Assembly (NCBI GenBank): GCA_965208275.1
Contig: OZ242331.1
Span: 2,046,001 to 2,110,000, forward strand
Direction of reading: 5' to 3'
DNA length: 64,000 nt
From: Bin5 sp022827195
GTDB taxonomy: Bacteria; Chloroflexota; Anaerolineae; Caldilineales; Caldilineaceae
Numbering within the stretch: the first letter of the stretch is position 1; every line of letters starts with the position of its first letter. A program made the translations under genes and the position numbers. The notes beneath the pieces were generated by a model, which was not told the origin of the DNA, ran no database searches, and worked only from the letters and a program-made list of their open reading frames with translations. Shown here piece after piece: positions 34,907 through 43,473 of the stretch.

Positions 34907-34961
34907 CTGTTCCGAACAGTTTTGTGCCGAACCGTACGAAGGCGATCAAGTAGACAGGACG

Positions 34962-35885
34962 ATGATCAAAGAGTCGACCGACACCGCTAACGGTGGAACG
35001 AACGCAGCCGGCGACCTGAAGCGGCGGCGCGCGCCGATCACGCCGACGGGTTACGCGTGGCGGCGATTCCGGCGGCACAAGCTGGCGCTCGCCGGACTGG
35101 TCACAATCGTCTTCTTGATTATCATCGCCGTCTTCGCGCCGACAGTGGCCCAGTATGAACCGAACAAGATTAACCTGCGCGAAAAGGAAGACCCGCCCTC
35201 GCTGGCCCACTGGTTGGGCACCGATCAGACGGGACGCGATGTCTTGAGCCGCATCATCTACGGCGCACGTATCTCGCTGCTGGTCGGCTTCGCTTCGGCG
35301 GCGTTTGTGACCGTCTTGGGGACCGTGCTCGGCGCCTTCATGGGCTACCACGGTGGGGTGGTCGACGGCTTCCTCAGCCGCGTTACGGACGCCTTCATGT
35401 GTTTTCCGACCCTGATCATCGTTACGGTGCTGGTGGCGATGCTGGAACCTGGGATCCAGAACACGATCCTCGTGATCGGGCTGTTCTGGTGGCCGAGCCT
35501 GGCGCGCCTGGTGCGCGGCCAGTTTCTCAGCCTGCGCGAAATGGACTATGTGTTGGCCTCGCGGGCGCTGGGCGCGAAGCCGAACTTCATCATCTTCCGT
35601 CACATTCTGCCCAACGCGGTCGGCCCCGTCCTTGTGCAGATGACCTTTCTCGTCATCGGCGCAATTCTGACGGAGGCGAGCCTGAGTTTCCTCGGCCTGG
35701 GGGTCAATGAACCGACGGCCAGCTGGGGCAGCATGCTCTTTCACGCGCGCACGCTGCGCATCCTGGAGCAGCGGCCCTGGCTCTGGATTCCGCCGGGCAT
35801 GATGATCGTCGTCACCGCGCTGAGCGTAAACTTTATCGGCGACGCGCTGCGCGACGCGTTTGACCCCCGCATGGTGATCGAATAG
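34962..35885 (+). CDS. ABC transporter permease, DppC/OppC type
   Basis: A 307-residue membrane protein. The cytoplasmic N-terminus has the OppC_N segment AWRRFRRHKLALAGLV, followed by HWLGTDQTGRDVLSRIIYGA, a hallmark of DppC. The coupling loop is YVLASRALGAKPNFIIFRH, then ILPNAVGP. It pairs with the DppB-type subunit. No ATPase gene (DppD/DppF) follows; the next gene is a PhyH, so ATP-binding subunits must be encoded elsewhere. Confidence 0.92.
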   Translation: MIKESTDTANGGTNAAGDLKRRRAPITPTGYAWRRFRRHKLALAGLVTIVFLIIIAVFAPTVAQYEPNKINLREKEDPPSLAHWLGTDQTGRDVLSRIIYGARISLLVGFASAAFVTVLGTVLGAFMGYHGGVVDGFLSRVTDAFMCFPTLIIVTVLVAMLEPGIQNTILVIGLFWWPSLARLVRGQFLSLREMDYVLASRALGAKPNFIIFRHILPNAVGPVLVQMTFLVIGAILTEASLSFLGLGVNEPTASWGSMLFHARTLRILEQRPWLWIPPGMMIVVTALSVNFIGDALRDAFDPRMVIE

Positions 35886-36057
35886 GAGAAGGGGTACTGC
35901 TTTCGGAACCCGGACCGCGGAAGTCGCATCTTATGCCAAAGATTTCCGCCGGTCCTGTCGCATTGCGAATTGTCGCCTAATGGTCGAAAGCGTGTACGAT
36001 TGTCCTGAAACGTCCGATGTGAAGCGTCCGCTGCCCGAGGAAAGCCGGCCCAGCGGA

Positions 36058-36077
36058 ACTGTCAGGGATACTGTCAG
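36058..36077 (+). repeat. Short direct repeat ACTGTCAG-N4-ACTGTCAG before PhyH 3
   Basis: Two perfect 8-bp copies at 36058-36065 and 36070-36077, just upstream of the AGAGGAG ribosome-binding site of PhyH 3. The position would suit a regulator site or an accidental duplication; no known operator was recognised. Confidence 0.3.
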
Positions 36078-36090
36078 AGAGGAGTGTTGA

Positions 36091-36903
36091 ATGGGGCAGA
36101 ACGCAAACCTGGATGAACAGAGGCTTCATCTGAAGCTGGACGGCTGGTGCGTTGTCGAAAACGTGATTCCGGCAGACGAAGTCGAAGGAGTGCGCGAGAG
36201 CGTGCTGGCTTCGACGCTGAAGCACCAGCGCAGCGACGCGCCGGCCCAGATCGGACATCGCACCGGCCTGATAAACTACAATCAGTCCTTCGCGCCCTAC
36301 CTGGTAACGCCGCATTTTTTGGACTTAATTGAGGCCGCCCTGGGTTCTCCGGTGCGCGTTTCGTTCACGTCGGCGATGATCAACTACTCCGGCAACGCAC
36401 GCGGCAATTTGCACGCGGACTGGCCCTTCAACCAGCACAATGCAGGCCACATTCCGGCGCCCTATCCGGACATCGTCGCGCACCTGACGACGCTGTGGAT
36501 GCTCTCACCCTATACACCCGAGAACGGGGCAACGATCATCGTACCCGGCAGTCACCGCATGGAGACCAATCCGAGCGCGGATTCGTGCAGCCATGACGAG
36601 AACGACCCGTACCCGACCGAGATCCAGGTGAGCGGTTCTGCCGGCAGCGTTCTGGTAATGGACAGCCGCATGTGGCACGCAGCGGGAGCGAACCGCACCG
36701 CAGAGGCGCGCGTGGCGATGGCGATCCGCTTTGCGCCCTGGTGGCTGAATCTGAACGGCCTGCGGCCCGGGTCAGGCGAGCGTGCGCGACTGATGAAAAC
36801 GACCGGGCTCAATGAGAACGAGGTCGAAGCGGTCAGGAAAGAGGTGTTTGATGGGTTGCCGCCAGCGGTGAAGCCATTGTTCGAACATTGGGTGGAGCAC
36901 TAA
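36091..36903 (+). CDS. Phytanoyl-CoA dioxygenase (PhyH) family protein 3
   Basis: A 270-residue Fe(II)/2-oxoglutarate dioxygenase with His108-x-Asp110 (LHADWPF), His196 (RMWHAAGAN) and Arg207. YTPENGATIIVPGSHRM and the ending RFAPWWLN make it the closest relative of PhyH 4 within this window. GAGAGGAG lies about 8 nt before the ATG. Its stop codon directly abuts the ATG of the M20 peptidase, so it belongs to an operon with that gene and the 2-hydroxyacid dehydrogenase. Confidence 0.86.
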   Translation: MGQNANLDEQRLHLKLDGWCVVENVIPADEVEGVRESVLASTLKHQRSDAPAQIGHRTGLINYNQSFAPYLVTPHFLDLIEAALGSPVRVSFTSAMINYSGNARGNLHADWPFNQHNAGHIPAPYPDIVAHLTTLWMLSPYTPENGATIIVPGSHRMETNPSADSCSHDENDPYPTEIQVSGSAGSVLVMDSRMWHAAGANRTAEARVAMAIRFAPWWLNLNGLRPGSGERARLMKTTGLNENEVEAVRKEVFDGLPPAVKPLFEHWVEH

Positions 36904-38082
36904 ATGAATACAGACGAACTTGCAGCCAGCCTGGCCAAGAGAGTCGACCCGGAACGGATCACGCAGCTGACCCTGGACATGGTACGAATTCCCAGTCCGC
37001 CGGGCCAGGAGCGGGCAGTCTCTGAGTTCTATGCGAAGGAATTGCGGGACATCGGGCTCGAGGTTGAGATGGATGACGAGTATTCGGACAGCCCCAGCGT
37101 AATCGCCCGGTTGAAGGGCAGCGCAAACGGGACGACGCTGCAACTTGACGGCCATACCGATGCAATTGACGTGCCGGGGCCGAAGCCCCGCTTCGAGGAC
37201 GGTTACATTCACGGGCGGGGCTCGGAGGACATGAAGGCTTCGCTGGCCGCGATGGCCGAGGCGGCGCGCATCATCTGCGAGGCGGGCGTGCGGCTGGAGG
37301 GGGACCTGTTGCTGACGGCGCACGGTCTGCACGAGAGCGCCACCAACGAGACGCTGATTTCGCTGATTGAAAAAGGCGTCCACGGAGACGCCGTGATCGT
37401 CACCGAACTGGGCGGGCACAATCTGCCGATCGCGGGGATGGGCCTTGCCTTCTGGCAGATCACGCTTAAAGGCAAAGAGGAGAGCATTCACGAGACGGTG
37501 ACGCCGCCGGGTACGCCCCATCCGGTGATGGCCGGACATCACGCCGTAGGTCTTCTGCAGGAAAAAGCTGCCGAGCTGGCGCAGGAACAGCTGCCCTACC
37601 TGGGCACGGAGTCGATATTCATCGGCCGGTTCGAGGGCGGGGACTATTTCAACCGGCTGCCCACGTCGTGCATTGTCGCGGGGACGCGCCGGTTCGGGCC
37701 TAAGCGCAGCATGGAGGAGGTCCAACAGGAGTTCGACGAGCTGGCGGCGCGGCTGACGGCGGAGACCGGCGCGCAGGTGGATGTGTGGCTGGATGGCGTA
37801 CCAGGTTACCAGATCGACGAGGACGAAAAGCTGGCACAGGTGATCCGCCGCTCGCATCAACAGGTTACGGGAAACGAGCTACCGCTCGAGGGCACCCGGG
37901 CCGCGGCCAATGTGCCCCACTTTGTCCACTGGGGCAACGTCCCCGCCCTCTACTACGGTGCGAGCTACCTGACCGCCCATTCCGACCACGAGCGAGTGGA
38001 ACTGGCGCAAGTGGTCCGGGCGACAAAGGTATACATCCACGCGATCCTCGCCTATCTGGGCGTTGCGGAGCAGCCAAAATGA
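36904..38082 (+). CDS. M20 family metallopeptidase / deacylase (ArgE/DapE-like)
   Basis: A 392-residue zinc hydrolase. Metal-site motifs are LDGHTDAI (His), HGRGSEDMKASLAAM (Asp), VTELGG (Glu) and the closing TAHSDHERV (His). The usual Glu-Glu pair is here LHESATNE, so the catalytic Glu is probably in HES. A dimerisation domain lies at about 185-300. It would remove an acyl or peptidyl group from an amino acid. It begins directly after the PhyH 3 stop and overlaps the next gene by 4 bp. Confidence 0.85.
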   Translation: MNTDELAASLAKRVDPERITQLTLDMVRIPSPPGQERAVSEFYAKELRDIGLEVEMDDEYSDSPSVIARLKGSANGTTLQLDGHTDAIDVPGPKPRFEDGYIHGRGSEDMKASLAAMAEAARIICEAGVRLEGDLLLTAHGLHESATNETLISLIEKGVHGDAVIVTELGGHNLPIAGMGLAFWQITLKGKEESIHETVTPPGTPHPVMAGHHAVGLLQEKAAELAQEQLPYLGTESIFIGRFEGGDYFNRLPTSCIVAGTRRFGPKRSMEEVQQEFDELAARLTAETGAQVDVWLDGVPGYQIDEDEKLAQVIRRSHQQVTGNELPLEGTRAAANVPHFVHWGNVPALYYGASYLTAHSDHERVELAQVVRATKVYIHAILAYLGVAEQPK

Positions 38083-39086
38083 GCGGCAAGCGCCAGGTTG
38101 TCATCACGGCCAACATATTTCCAGGACCGGTAGCCGAAAAGGCAGGGCTGGACGTCGAAAAGTCGATTCTGGCGCCGCTGGGCATCGACTTGGTCAAGCG
38201 GGCCTGCTCGACCGAGGCGGAGCTGGTCGAGGCCGGTAAGGAGGCGGTTGCGCTCCTGGTCGGCAACGTGCCGATCACGGCCGAGGTCTTAAGCCAGCTG
38301 CCGCGTTGCCTGGCGATCGTCAAGCCTTCGGTTGGCGTCGACAACATCGACGTCGACGCAGCGACGGCGGCGGGAGTCTACGTCGCCAATGTGCCCGACT
38401 ACGGCACCGATGAGGTCGCAACGCACGCGATGGCGCTGCTTCTGAACGCGATCCGCCATATTGACGCCTGCGCAGCCGACGTGCGCGCCGGTGTGTGGCA
38501 GCCGAAGCCTCCCTATCCGGTTCGACGCAGTTTCGGCCGCACGCTGGGGATCATCGGCTTTGGGCGGATCGGGCGCTCGGTTGCCCAAAAGGCGACAGGA
38601 TTCGGCTGGCGGCTGCTGGCATGGGACCCGTACGTCGACGAAAGCGAGATGCGCGGCCGCGGTGTCGAGGCGACAGACTTTGACACGCTGCTGGCGGAGT
38701 CCGACCTTGTAACGCTGCACCTGCCGCTGACCGAAGAGACGCATTACCTGATCGACGCAGCCGCACTGGCAAAGATGAAGCCGACCGCGATCCTGGTCAA
38801 CACGGCGCGCGGCGGGGTCGTAGACTCGGACGCGCTCTACCGGGCCGTCGAGTCCGGCCAGATCGAAGGCGCAGCGCTGGACGTCGTAGACGTGGAGCCT
38901 CCCCCGCCGGACCACCCGCTCCACCGCACCGATCGCATTCTGGTCACCGCGCACGTGGCCTGGTATTCGCAGCAGGCCTTCGAGGACCTGCGCGTAAAGG
39001 CGGTGGAAGAGGTGGCGCGCGTGCTCCGCGGCGAACTGCCGCTCAACCTGCTGAACCCCAATGTTCAACCGAAAACAGTTTCCTGA
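38079..39086 (+). CDS. D-isomer-specific 2-hydroxyacid dehydrogenase
   Basis: A 335-residue NAD-dependent dehydrogenase. The Rossmann loop is GIIGFGRIGRSV, catalytic Arg lies in VNTARGGVVD, Glu in DVVDVEPPP and His in VTAHVAWYS. An unusual YSQQAFEDL follows. It interconverts a 2-keto acid and a D-2-hydroxy acid such as glycerate or glyoxylate derivatives. It starts inside the stop of the M20 gene (ATGA), so it is translationally coupled; the frame further upstream is only the M20 gene in another frame. Confidence 0.9.
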   Translation: MSGKRQVVITANIFPGPVAEKAGLDVEKSILAPLGIDLVKRACSTEAELVEAGKEAVALLVGNVPITAEVLSQLPRCLAIVKPSVGVDNIDVDAATAAGVYVANVPDYGTDEVATHAMALLLNAIRHIDACAADVRAGVWQPKPPYPVRRSFGRTLGIIGFGRIGRSVAQKATGFGWRLLAWDPYVDESEMRGRGVEATDFDTLLAESDLVTLHLPLTEETHYLIDAAALAKMKPTAILVNTARGGVVDSDALYRAVESGQIEGAALDVVDVEPPPPDHPLHRTDRILVTAHVAWYSQQAFEDLRVKAVEEVARVLRGELPLNLLNPNVQPKTVS

Positions 39087-39581
39087 GAGAAGCGGGACTT
39101 CCTGCCAGGCGCGCGGGCGCAGCAGCCATGAATCCAAGCTGCACTGATCTTGAGAACTCGTAGTTCACAGAGGGAGCCGTACGGGATTGCGGGTGCGACC
39201 AAAGAATATTGAATGGAAAACACGAAATCTCGTGCAAAAGACAGCAGCGCAAGTTGCGATGGAGAGATGACAGGCGCTTAGCCACCCAAATAGGCCAAAA
39301 TCCACCCAGGAGACCTGAGGCCTTGCTTTGCGGTAACCGTTATGCCAAATCAACCGGGGATATCAGTTCGGAACTGGCTAAGAAAAAATGGATCGACCCG
39401 ACCTAACCGGACTTGACCGGACTTCGCGGGACACGTGCCGCATCAGACTAAAGCTTGAAGTACCTGACAAACATGACTGACGACACATTGCCCACACTGC
39501 CGGATAGCCGGCCCGCGGATGCTGAGGGCAGGCTGGACATGAAAACAATCTCCCGAACACAAACAATTGGAGAGACCGAGT
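39087..39581. other. 495-bp non-coding region
   Basis: It separates the PhyH-3 operon from the DUF3830 operon. It holds a small CACGA-AATC-TCGTG hairpin at 39221-39234, a repeated ACCGGACTT pair at about 39403-39423, and an AT-richer stretch at 39180-39260. No gene or known RNA is recognised; the promoter of the downstream operon is expected here. Confidence 0.5.
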
Positions 39582-40055
39582 ATGGCCCGGCAATTTGAAC
39601 TAATCTTTACGAAACGAAATGTGAGAGGGGTCGCAACCCTGCTTGAGGCGGAGGCGCCGCTCACCTGCGAAGCGTTCTGGAACGCGCTCCCGCTGGAAGG
39701 GGACGCCTACCACGCGCGCTGGGCCGGACGGGAGGTCTATACCCTGGTGCCGCCCTTTGGGACCGACCCCGGCAAGGAGAACGCCACGATCCTCCCGATT
39801 CCAGGCGACCTGCTCTACTTCGAGCTCAATCCGGCGTCGATCGATTTTCCACCGGAGCGGCGAACGGGCGAGCCGATCATCGACATCGCGCTCTTCTATG
39901 GACGCAACAATTTTCTGCTCGGCCCTGACGGCTACGCGCCCGGCAATCTGTTTGCTACGATCACGGAAAACCTCGAAGGTCTGGCCGAGGCCTGCGAGAG
40001 TATCTGGCGCGAAGGATTTGTTGGCGAGCGCATGGTGATGCGCCGGGTGGACTAA
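39582..40055 (+). CDS. DUF3830 family protein (cyclophilin-like), copy 1
   Basis: A 157-residue protein of the DUF3830 family. Diagnostic segments are FWNALPLEGDAYHARWAG, EVYTLVPPF, DPGKENATILPIPGDLLYF, FYGRNNFLLGPDG and PGNLFATITENLEGL. The fold is cyclophilin-like and the activity is unknown; relatives are found near racemases and amidohydrolases of hydantoin- and pyrimidine-type catabolism. TTGGAGAG lies about 8 nt before the ATG. A close paralog closes the same operon at 48054-48539. Confidence 0.85.
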   Translation: MARQFELIFTKRNVRGVATLLEAEAPLTCEAFWNALPLEGDAYHARWAGREVYTLVPPFGTDPGKENATILPIPGDLLYFELNPASIDFPPERRTGEPIIDIALFYGRNNFLLGPDGYAPGNLFATITENLEGLAEACESIWREGFVGERMVMRRVD

Positions 40056-40059
40056 CAGA

Positions 40060-40079
40060 CCGGTTTCCGTGGAAACCGG
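40060..40079 (+). promoter_or_regulatory. Perfect 9-bp hairpin between DUF3830 and the aminotransferase gene
   Basis: CCGGTTTCC pairs with GGAAACCGG around only 2 nt (so a CGTG tetraloop in practice). It begins 4 nt after the DUF3830 stop and ends just before the GGAGGAAGG ribosome-binding site of the aminotransferase. It could terminate weakly, stabilise the upstream message, or control access to the ribosome-binding site. Confidence 0.5.
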
Positions 40080-40099
40080 CTCGGACCAGGAGGAAGGAA

Positions 40100-41500
40100 A
40101 TGTCAGAGGGCAATGCGAATTCAGGTGTCCAATCTCTGGAGGAGGGAACGGCGCTGCCGAAGATGGTCGCCGCTCCGCCGGGGCCGAAGTCGCGCGAGCT
40201 GGCCGGACGCCTGAGCGAGGTTGAGCCGCCGACCAGTTCGGTGATAGCGCGCGGGCAGACGCCGGTATTCTGGGAACGCACGCGCGGCGCCAATATCGAG
40301 GACGTAGACGGAAACCTCTACATCGACCTGACGGCCGGATTCTGCGTTGCCACGGCAGGACACAGCAACCCTCGCATCGTGCGCGCGATCGCCGAGCAGT
40401 CGGAGCGGATGATGCACAGCCAGGGCGGGCTGAATCCGAACGAGAACCGGGTCCAGCTGGCGGAAAAGCTGGCTGAGCGGGCGCCGGGCGACCTCTCGGT
40501 GTCGCACATCGCCAATACGGGCGCGGAGGCGGTCGAAACGGCGCTCAAAACGGCACGAATTTACACGGGCCGGCACAAAATCATCGCCTTCCAGGGGGGG
40601 TTCCACGGCAAGACGACCGGCGCGCTCTCGGTCTCATCGCAGAACTACTACCGAGGGCCGTTCCAGAGCATGCTTCCGGATACGGTGCACGTGCCGTACG
40701 CGTATCCCTACCGCTGCCCGACCCATTCGGAAGAGGACGAGTGCTTCTTCTGTGACGGGGGCTACCTGGAGCATGTGCTGACGATGCCGGACTCGGGTGT
40801 AGCCGACGTGGCGGCGATCATCATGGAGCCGATCCAGGGCCACGGCGGCTGGATTGTGCCGCCGCAGAAGTTCGTGCAGAAGGTGCGGCAGCTCTGCGAC
40901 GAGCACGGCATTCTGCTGATTGCGGACGAGATTATCACCGGTTTCGGACGGACGGGGAACTGGTTCGGCATGGACCACCACGGCGTTGTGCCGGATATTA
41001 TCGTCGCGGGCAAGGGTCTGGCGAGCGGCTTCCCGATATCGGCGACGATCATGCGGGCCGAGGTTGCGGACCCCTGGGGGCCGATGATGCACACCAGCAC
41101 GTTCCTGGGCAACCCGGTGGGGTGCGCGGCGTCGCTGGCGTCGCTGGCCGAAATTGAAGAGAAGGATCTGGTGCAACGCGGCGCGACGATGGGAGAGTAT
41201 TTCATCTCCAGGCTGCAAGAGCTGCAGCAGGAGCACCACCTGATCGGCGAGGTGCGCGGTGTCGGCATGATGGTGGGCGTAGAGTTTGTGCGCGATCGGG
41301 AGACGCGCGAACCGGCCACCGAAGAGGGGGCGCGCGTGGTGGAAGGTCTGCTGCAACGCGGCATAATCGCGACAAATTACGGCGGCTCCTACCACAATGT
41401 GCTCAAGATGTCGCCGCCGCTGGTGATCACGCAGGAGCAGCTGGATCGGGCGATCGAGGCGCTGAACGAGAGCCTGTCGGCCGTTGAGGCTGCATTGTAG
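40100..41500 (+). CDS. Class III pyridoxal-phosphate aminotransferase
   Basis: A 466-residue PLP enzyme. NTGAEAVETALKTAR is the cofactor-phosphate loop, FHGKTTGALS follows, IADEIITGFGRTGNW contains the Asp that pairs with the PLP nitrogen, and VAGKGLASGFPIS carries the Schiff-base Lys (about residue 305). A Cys-rich insertion (CPTHSEEDECFFCDGG) may bind a metal. This family transaminates omega-amino acids, 4-aminobutyrate or 2,2-dialkylglycine. The partner racemase-like gene follows. Ribosome-binding site AGGAGGAAGG. Confidence 0.92.
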   Translation: MSEGNANSGVQSLEEGTALPKMVAAPPGPKSRELAGRLSEVEPPTSSVIARGQTPVFWERTRGANIEDVDGNLYIDLTAGFCVATAGHSNPRIVRAIAEQSERMMHSQGGLNPNENRVQLAEKLAERAPGDLSVSHIANTGAEAVETALKTARIYTGRHKIIAFQGGFHGKTTGALSVSSQNYYRGPFQSMLPDTVHVPYAYPYRCPTHSEEDECFFCDGGYLEHVLTMPDSGVADVAAIIMEPIQGHGGWIVPPQKFVQKVRQLCDEHGILLIADEIITGFGRTGNWFGMDHHGVVPDIIVAGKGLASGFPISATIMRAEVADPWGPMMHTSTFLGNPVGCAASLASLAEIEEKDLVQRGATMGEYFISRLQELQQEHHLIGEVRGVGMMVGVEFVRDRETREPATEEGARVVEGLLQRGIIATNYGGSYHNVLKMSPPLVITQEQLDRAIEALNESLSAVEAAL

Positions 41501-41560
41501 AGGCACACACTGAACGGGACGCGCCCGTCTATCCTCGACCTGCAAGCAGGAAGCGACGTC

Positions 41561-42286
41561 ATGCGAATCGGTGTTCTCTATCCCATGCATTCGGCTGAAG
41601 ACGACTACCCGCGCCTGGCGGCCATGCTGCAGCCTGGGGTGGATGCCATCGTCGAACACACCAGATCGTCCGACGTCCATTCGTTCGAGGAGTGCCGGAG
41701 GGCCGGCGATTGGGAGCGCCTGAAACCGGGCGTCGAAGCGCTGCGGCGCCGGCACGTCGATGTCTGCATTTGGGCATGTACGAGCGGCAGCTTCGTTTAC
41801 GGTTTGGCCGGGGCGGGTGACCAGGCCCGGCAAATTGGCGAATGTCTTGGTGCGCCTGCTACGAGTACTTCGCTTGCCTTCGTCGAGGCTGCCCGTGCAC
41901 TTGGCATTCGGCGGGTGGCGGTTGCCGCTACCTATCCGCACGACCTGGCGGCGGCATTCGTAGACTTCCTGAAGGAAGGAGGGATCGAGACGCTGCACCT
42001 GGGATGCCTGGGCATCTGGACGGCGGGAGAGGTCGGCGAAGTCGGCGGGGACGAGGTCGTCGAATTCGTGCGCGCCAACGACCACGACGATGCGGAGGCG
42101 GTCCTGGTCCCCGATACCGCGTTGCACACGGTGACTGTACTGGATAGACTGGATGCGGCGATTGGCAAGCCGGTATTGACGGCCAACCAGGTCTCCATGT
42201 GGGAGGCGCTGCGACTGGGTGGAGCGCTGACTTGGCAGAGCGGGTTTGGGCAGCTCTTCGACGCGACCCCGACATCGGTGGGATAG
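41561..42286 (+). CDS. Asp/Glu racemase superfamily (maleate-isomerase-like) protein lacking the second Cys
   Basis: A 241-residue protein of the Asp/Glu racemase superfamily. The first catalytic Cys is Cys73 in IWACTSGSF. The position of the second, normally SCTxxxT, reads VPDTALHT with Asp185. Arylmalonate decarboxylases and some isomerases also work with one Cys, so decarboxylation or isomerisation is more likely than two-base racemisation. A better-preserved paralog is at 47261-48070. AGGAAG lies 7 nt upstream. Confidence 0.75.
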   Translation: MRIGVLYPMHSAEDDYPRLAAMLQPGVDAIVEHTRSSDVHSFEECRRAGDWERLKPGVEALRRRHVDVCIWACTSGSFVYGLAGAGDQARQIGECLGAPATSTSLAFVEAARALGIRRVAVAATYPHDLAAAFVDFLKEGGIETLHLGCLGIWTAGEVGEVGGDEVVEFVRANDHDDAEAVLVPDTALHTVTVLDRLDAAIGKPVLTANQVSMWEALRLGGALTWQSGFGQLFDATPTSVG

Positions 42287-42288
42287 CG

Positions 42289-43377
42289 ATGAACAGGCAT
42301 CCGTTCCGTGAGTATCACCTGGACGATATGACGGCGCTCGGGCGACTTTTCGAGCGTGCCGACCGGCATGACGGCGTCGCGCGCGCCCTGTCGCCCGCGG
42401 ACGAAGACGAGCTGCCGCTCTATGCGTTCGCGCCGCGCTACCCTTTAGGCCTTGAACGCGGCATCACGACGGCGGAGGTGCGCAGCCGTCTTGGCAGCTG
42501 GATTGCCCAGCTCGAACGGCACATCCTTGTCATGCCCGATCAAGACGGGGTGAATGCCTGTATAACGCTTAGCCCGGTTGGTTCGGCAAAGCGGTGGATG
42601 CTGGACTGGGTGGTGGAGCCGGCCAGACGCGAGAAGGTTCCGGCTGAAGCGATCCTGGAGGCGGGACTCGGCCGGATCGGGAAACTTGCGGCAAACCTGC
42701 TGCGCTCGACCTCGCATAGAGGCTTGCCAAACGCGCAGGAAGGCCAGCAGACTTATTGCGGGGTTGAGGCGCGCGGACTGATCGAAGACGAGGAGACGCG
42801 CGGCGCGCTGAACAGGGCTGGATTTGCAGGGGTGAGGTCGTTCGCTATTCTGGCGCGCGACCTGGACAGTGCGCCGTCGGCGGCGGAAAAGGAACCGCGC
42901 GAGTCGGATGGCTTTGCGCTTCGAACGTACAGGGGAGGCGACGCGCCGCGTTGGATTGATGCGTTCAACGGCGCGTTTTCCGATCACTGGGGTGGATTCT
43001 ACTATACCGAGGAAAGTTGGGGCCGGCACACTGCCTCTCCTCGATTTGAAAAGGAGATCAGTGTCGTGGCCGACGCAGGCGGCACCTTTGCCGGCATCTG
43101 CCACTGTGCCCCCAGCCTCAATCCGAAGGAAAAGGGCCTGGCCCATCTTCACATCCTCGGCGTGCAGCCGGCGTTCAGGAGACGCAGCCTGGGCTATCTT
43201 CTGATGGTGGAAGCGCTGCGCCGTTTACGCGAGAACGGATTCAGCCGCGTCGAGCTGGACATGGACACGCTGAACTCGAAGGCGCTGCCGCTTTACGAGA
43301 GGCTTGGCTTTCGCCAGCAGGAGGTGATCACCCTGTATCATAGACAGATAGCGGTCGACCTTACACCGACGGCGTAA
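42289..43377 (+). CDS. Protein with two GNAT-like acetyltransferase domains
   Basis: A 362-residue protein. The C-terminal half is a clear GNAT: ILGVQPAFRRRSLGYLLMVEA contains the acetyl-CoA loop and the final ALPLYERLGFRQQE is typical of GNAT strand 5. The N-terminal half (about 1-195) has a similar but decayed pattern (TYCGVEARGL, ALNRAGFAGVRSF), suggesting a tandem duplication as in mycothiol synthase. It starts 2 nt after the racemase-like gene stop, so it shares its message. Confidence 0.78.
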   Translation: MNRHPFREYHLDDMTALGRLFERADRHDGVARALSPADEDELPLYAFAPRYPLGLERGITTAEVRSRLGSWIAQLERHILVMPDQDGVNACITLSPVGSAKRWMLDWVVEPARREKVPAEAILEAGLGRIGKLAANLLRSTSHRGLPNAQEGQQTYCGVEARGLIEDEETRGALNRAGFAGVRSFAILARDLDSAPSAAEKEPRESDGFALRTYRGGDAPRWIDAFNGAFSDHWGGFYYTEESWGRHTASPRFEKEISVVADAGGTFAGICHCAPSLNPKEKGLAHLHILGVQPAFRRRSLGYLLMVEALRRLRENGFSRVELDMDTLNSKALPLYERLGFRQQEVITLYHRQIAVDLTPTA

Positions 43378-43473
43378 TGCGGCTCGTTTCTACCGTGCAA
43401 CGTTGGTGAGATTCCAGGGCTGGTTCGAAGACGTCTTTCCGAGCTACCTTACGACACGAATTCGAGGAATTCA

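Noticed and set aside
40634..42127. 497-codon minus-strand frame opposite the aminotransferase and racemase-like genes
   Set aside because: Crosses two plus-strand genes with intact catalytic motifs; no family match by eye.
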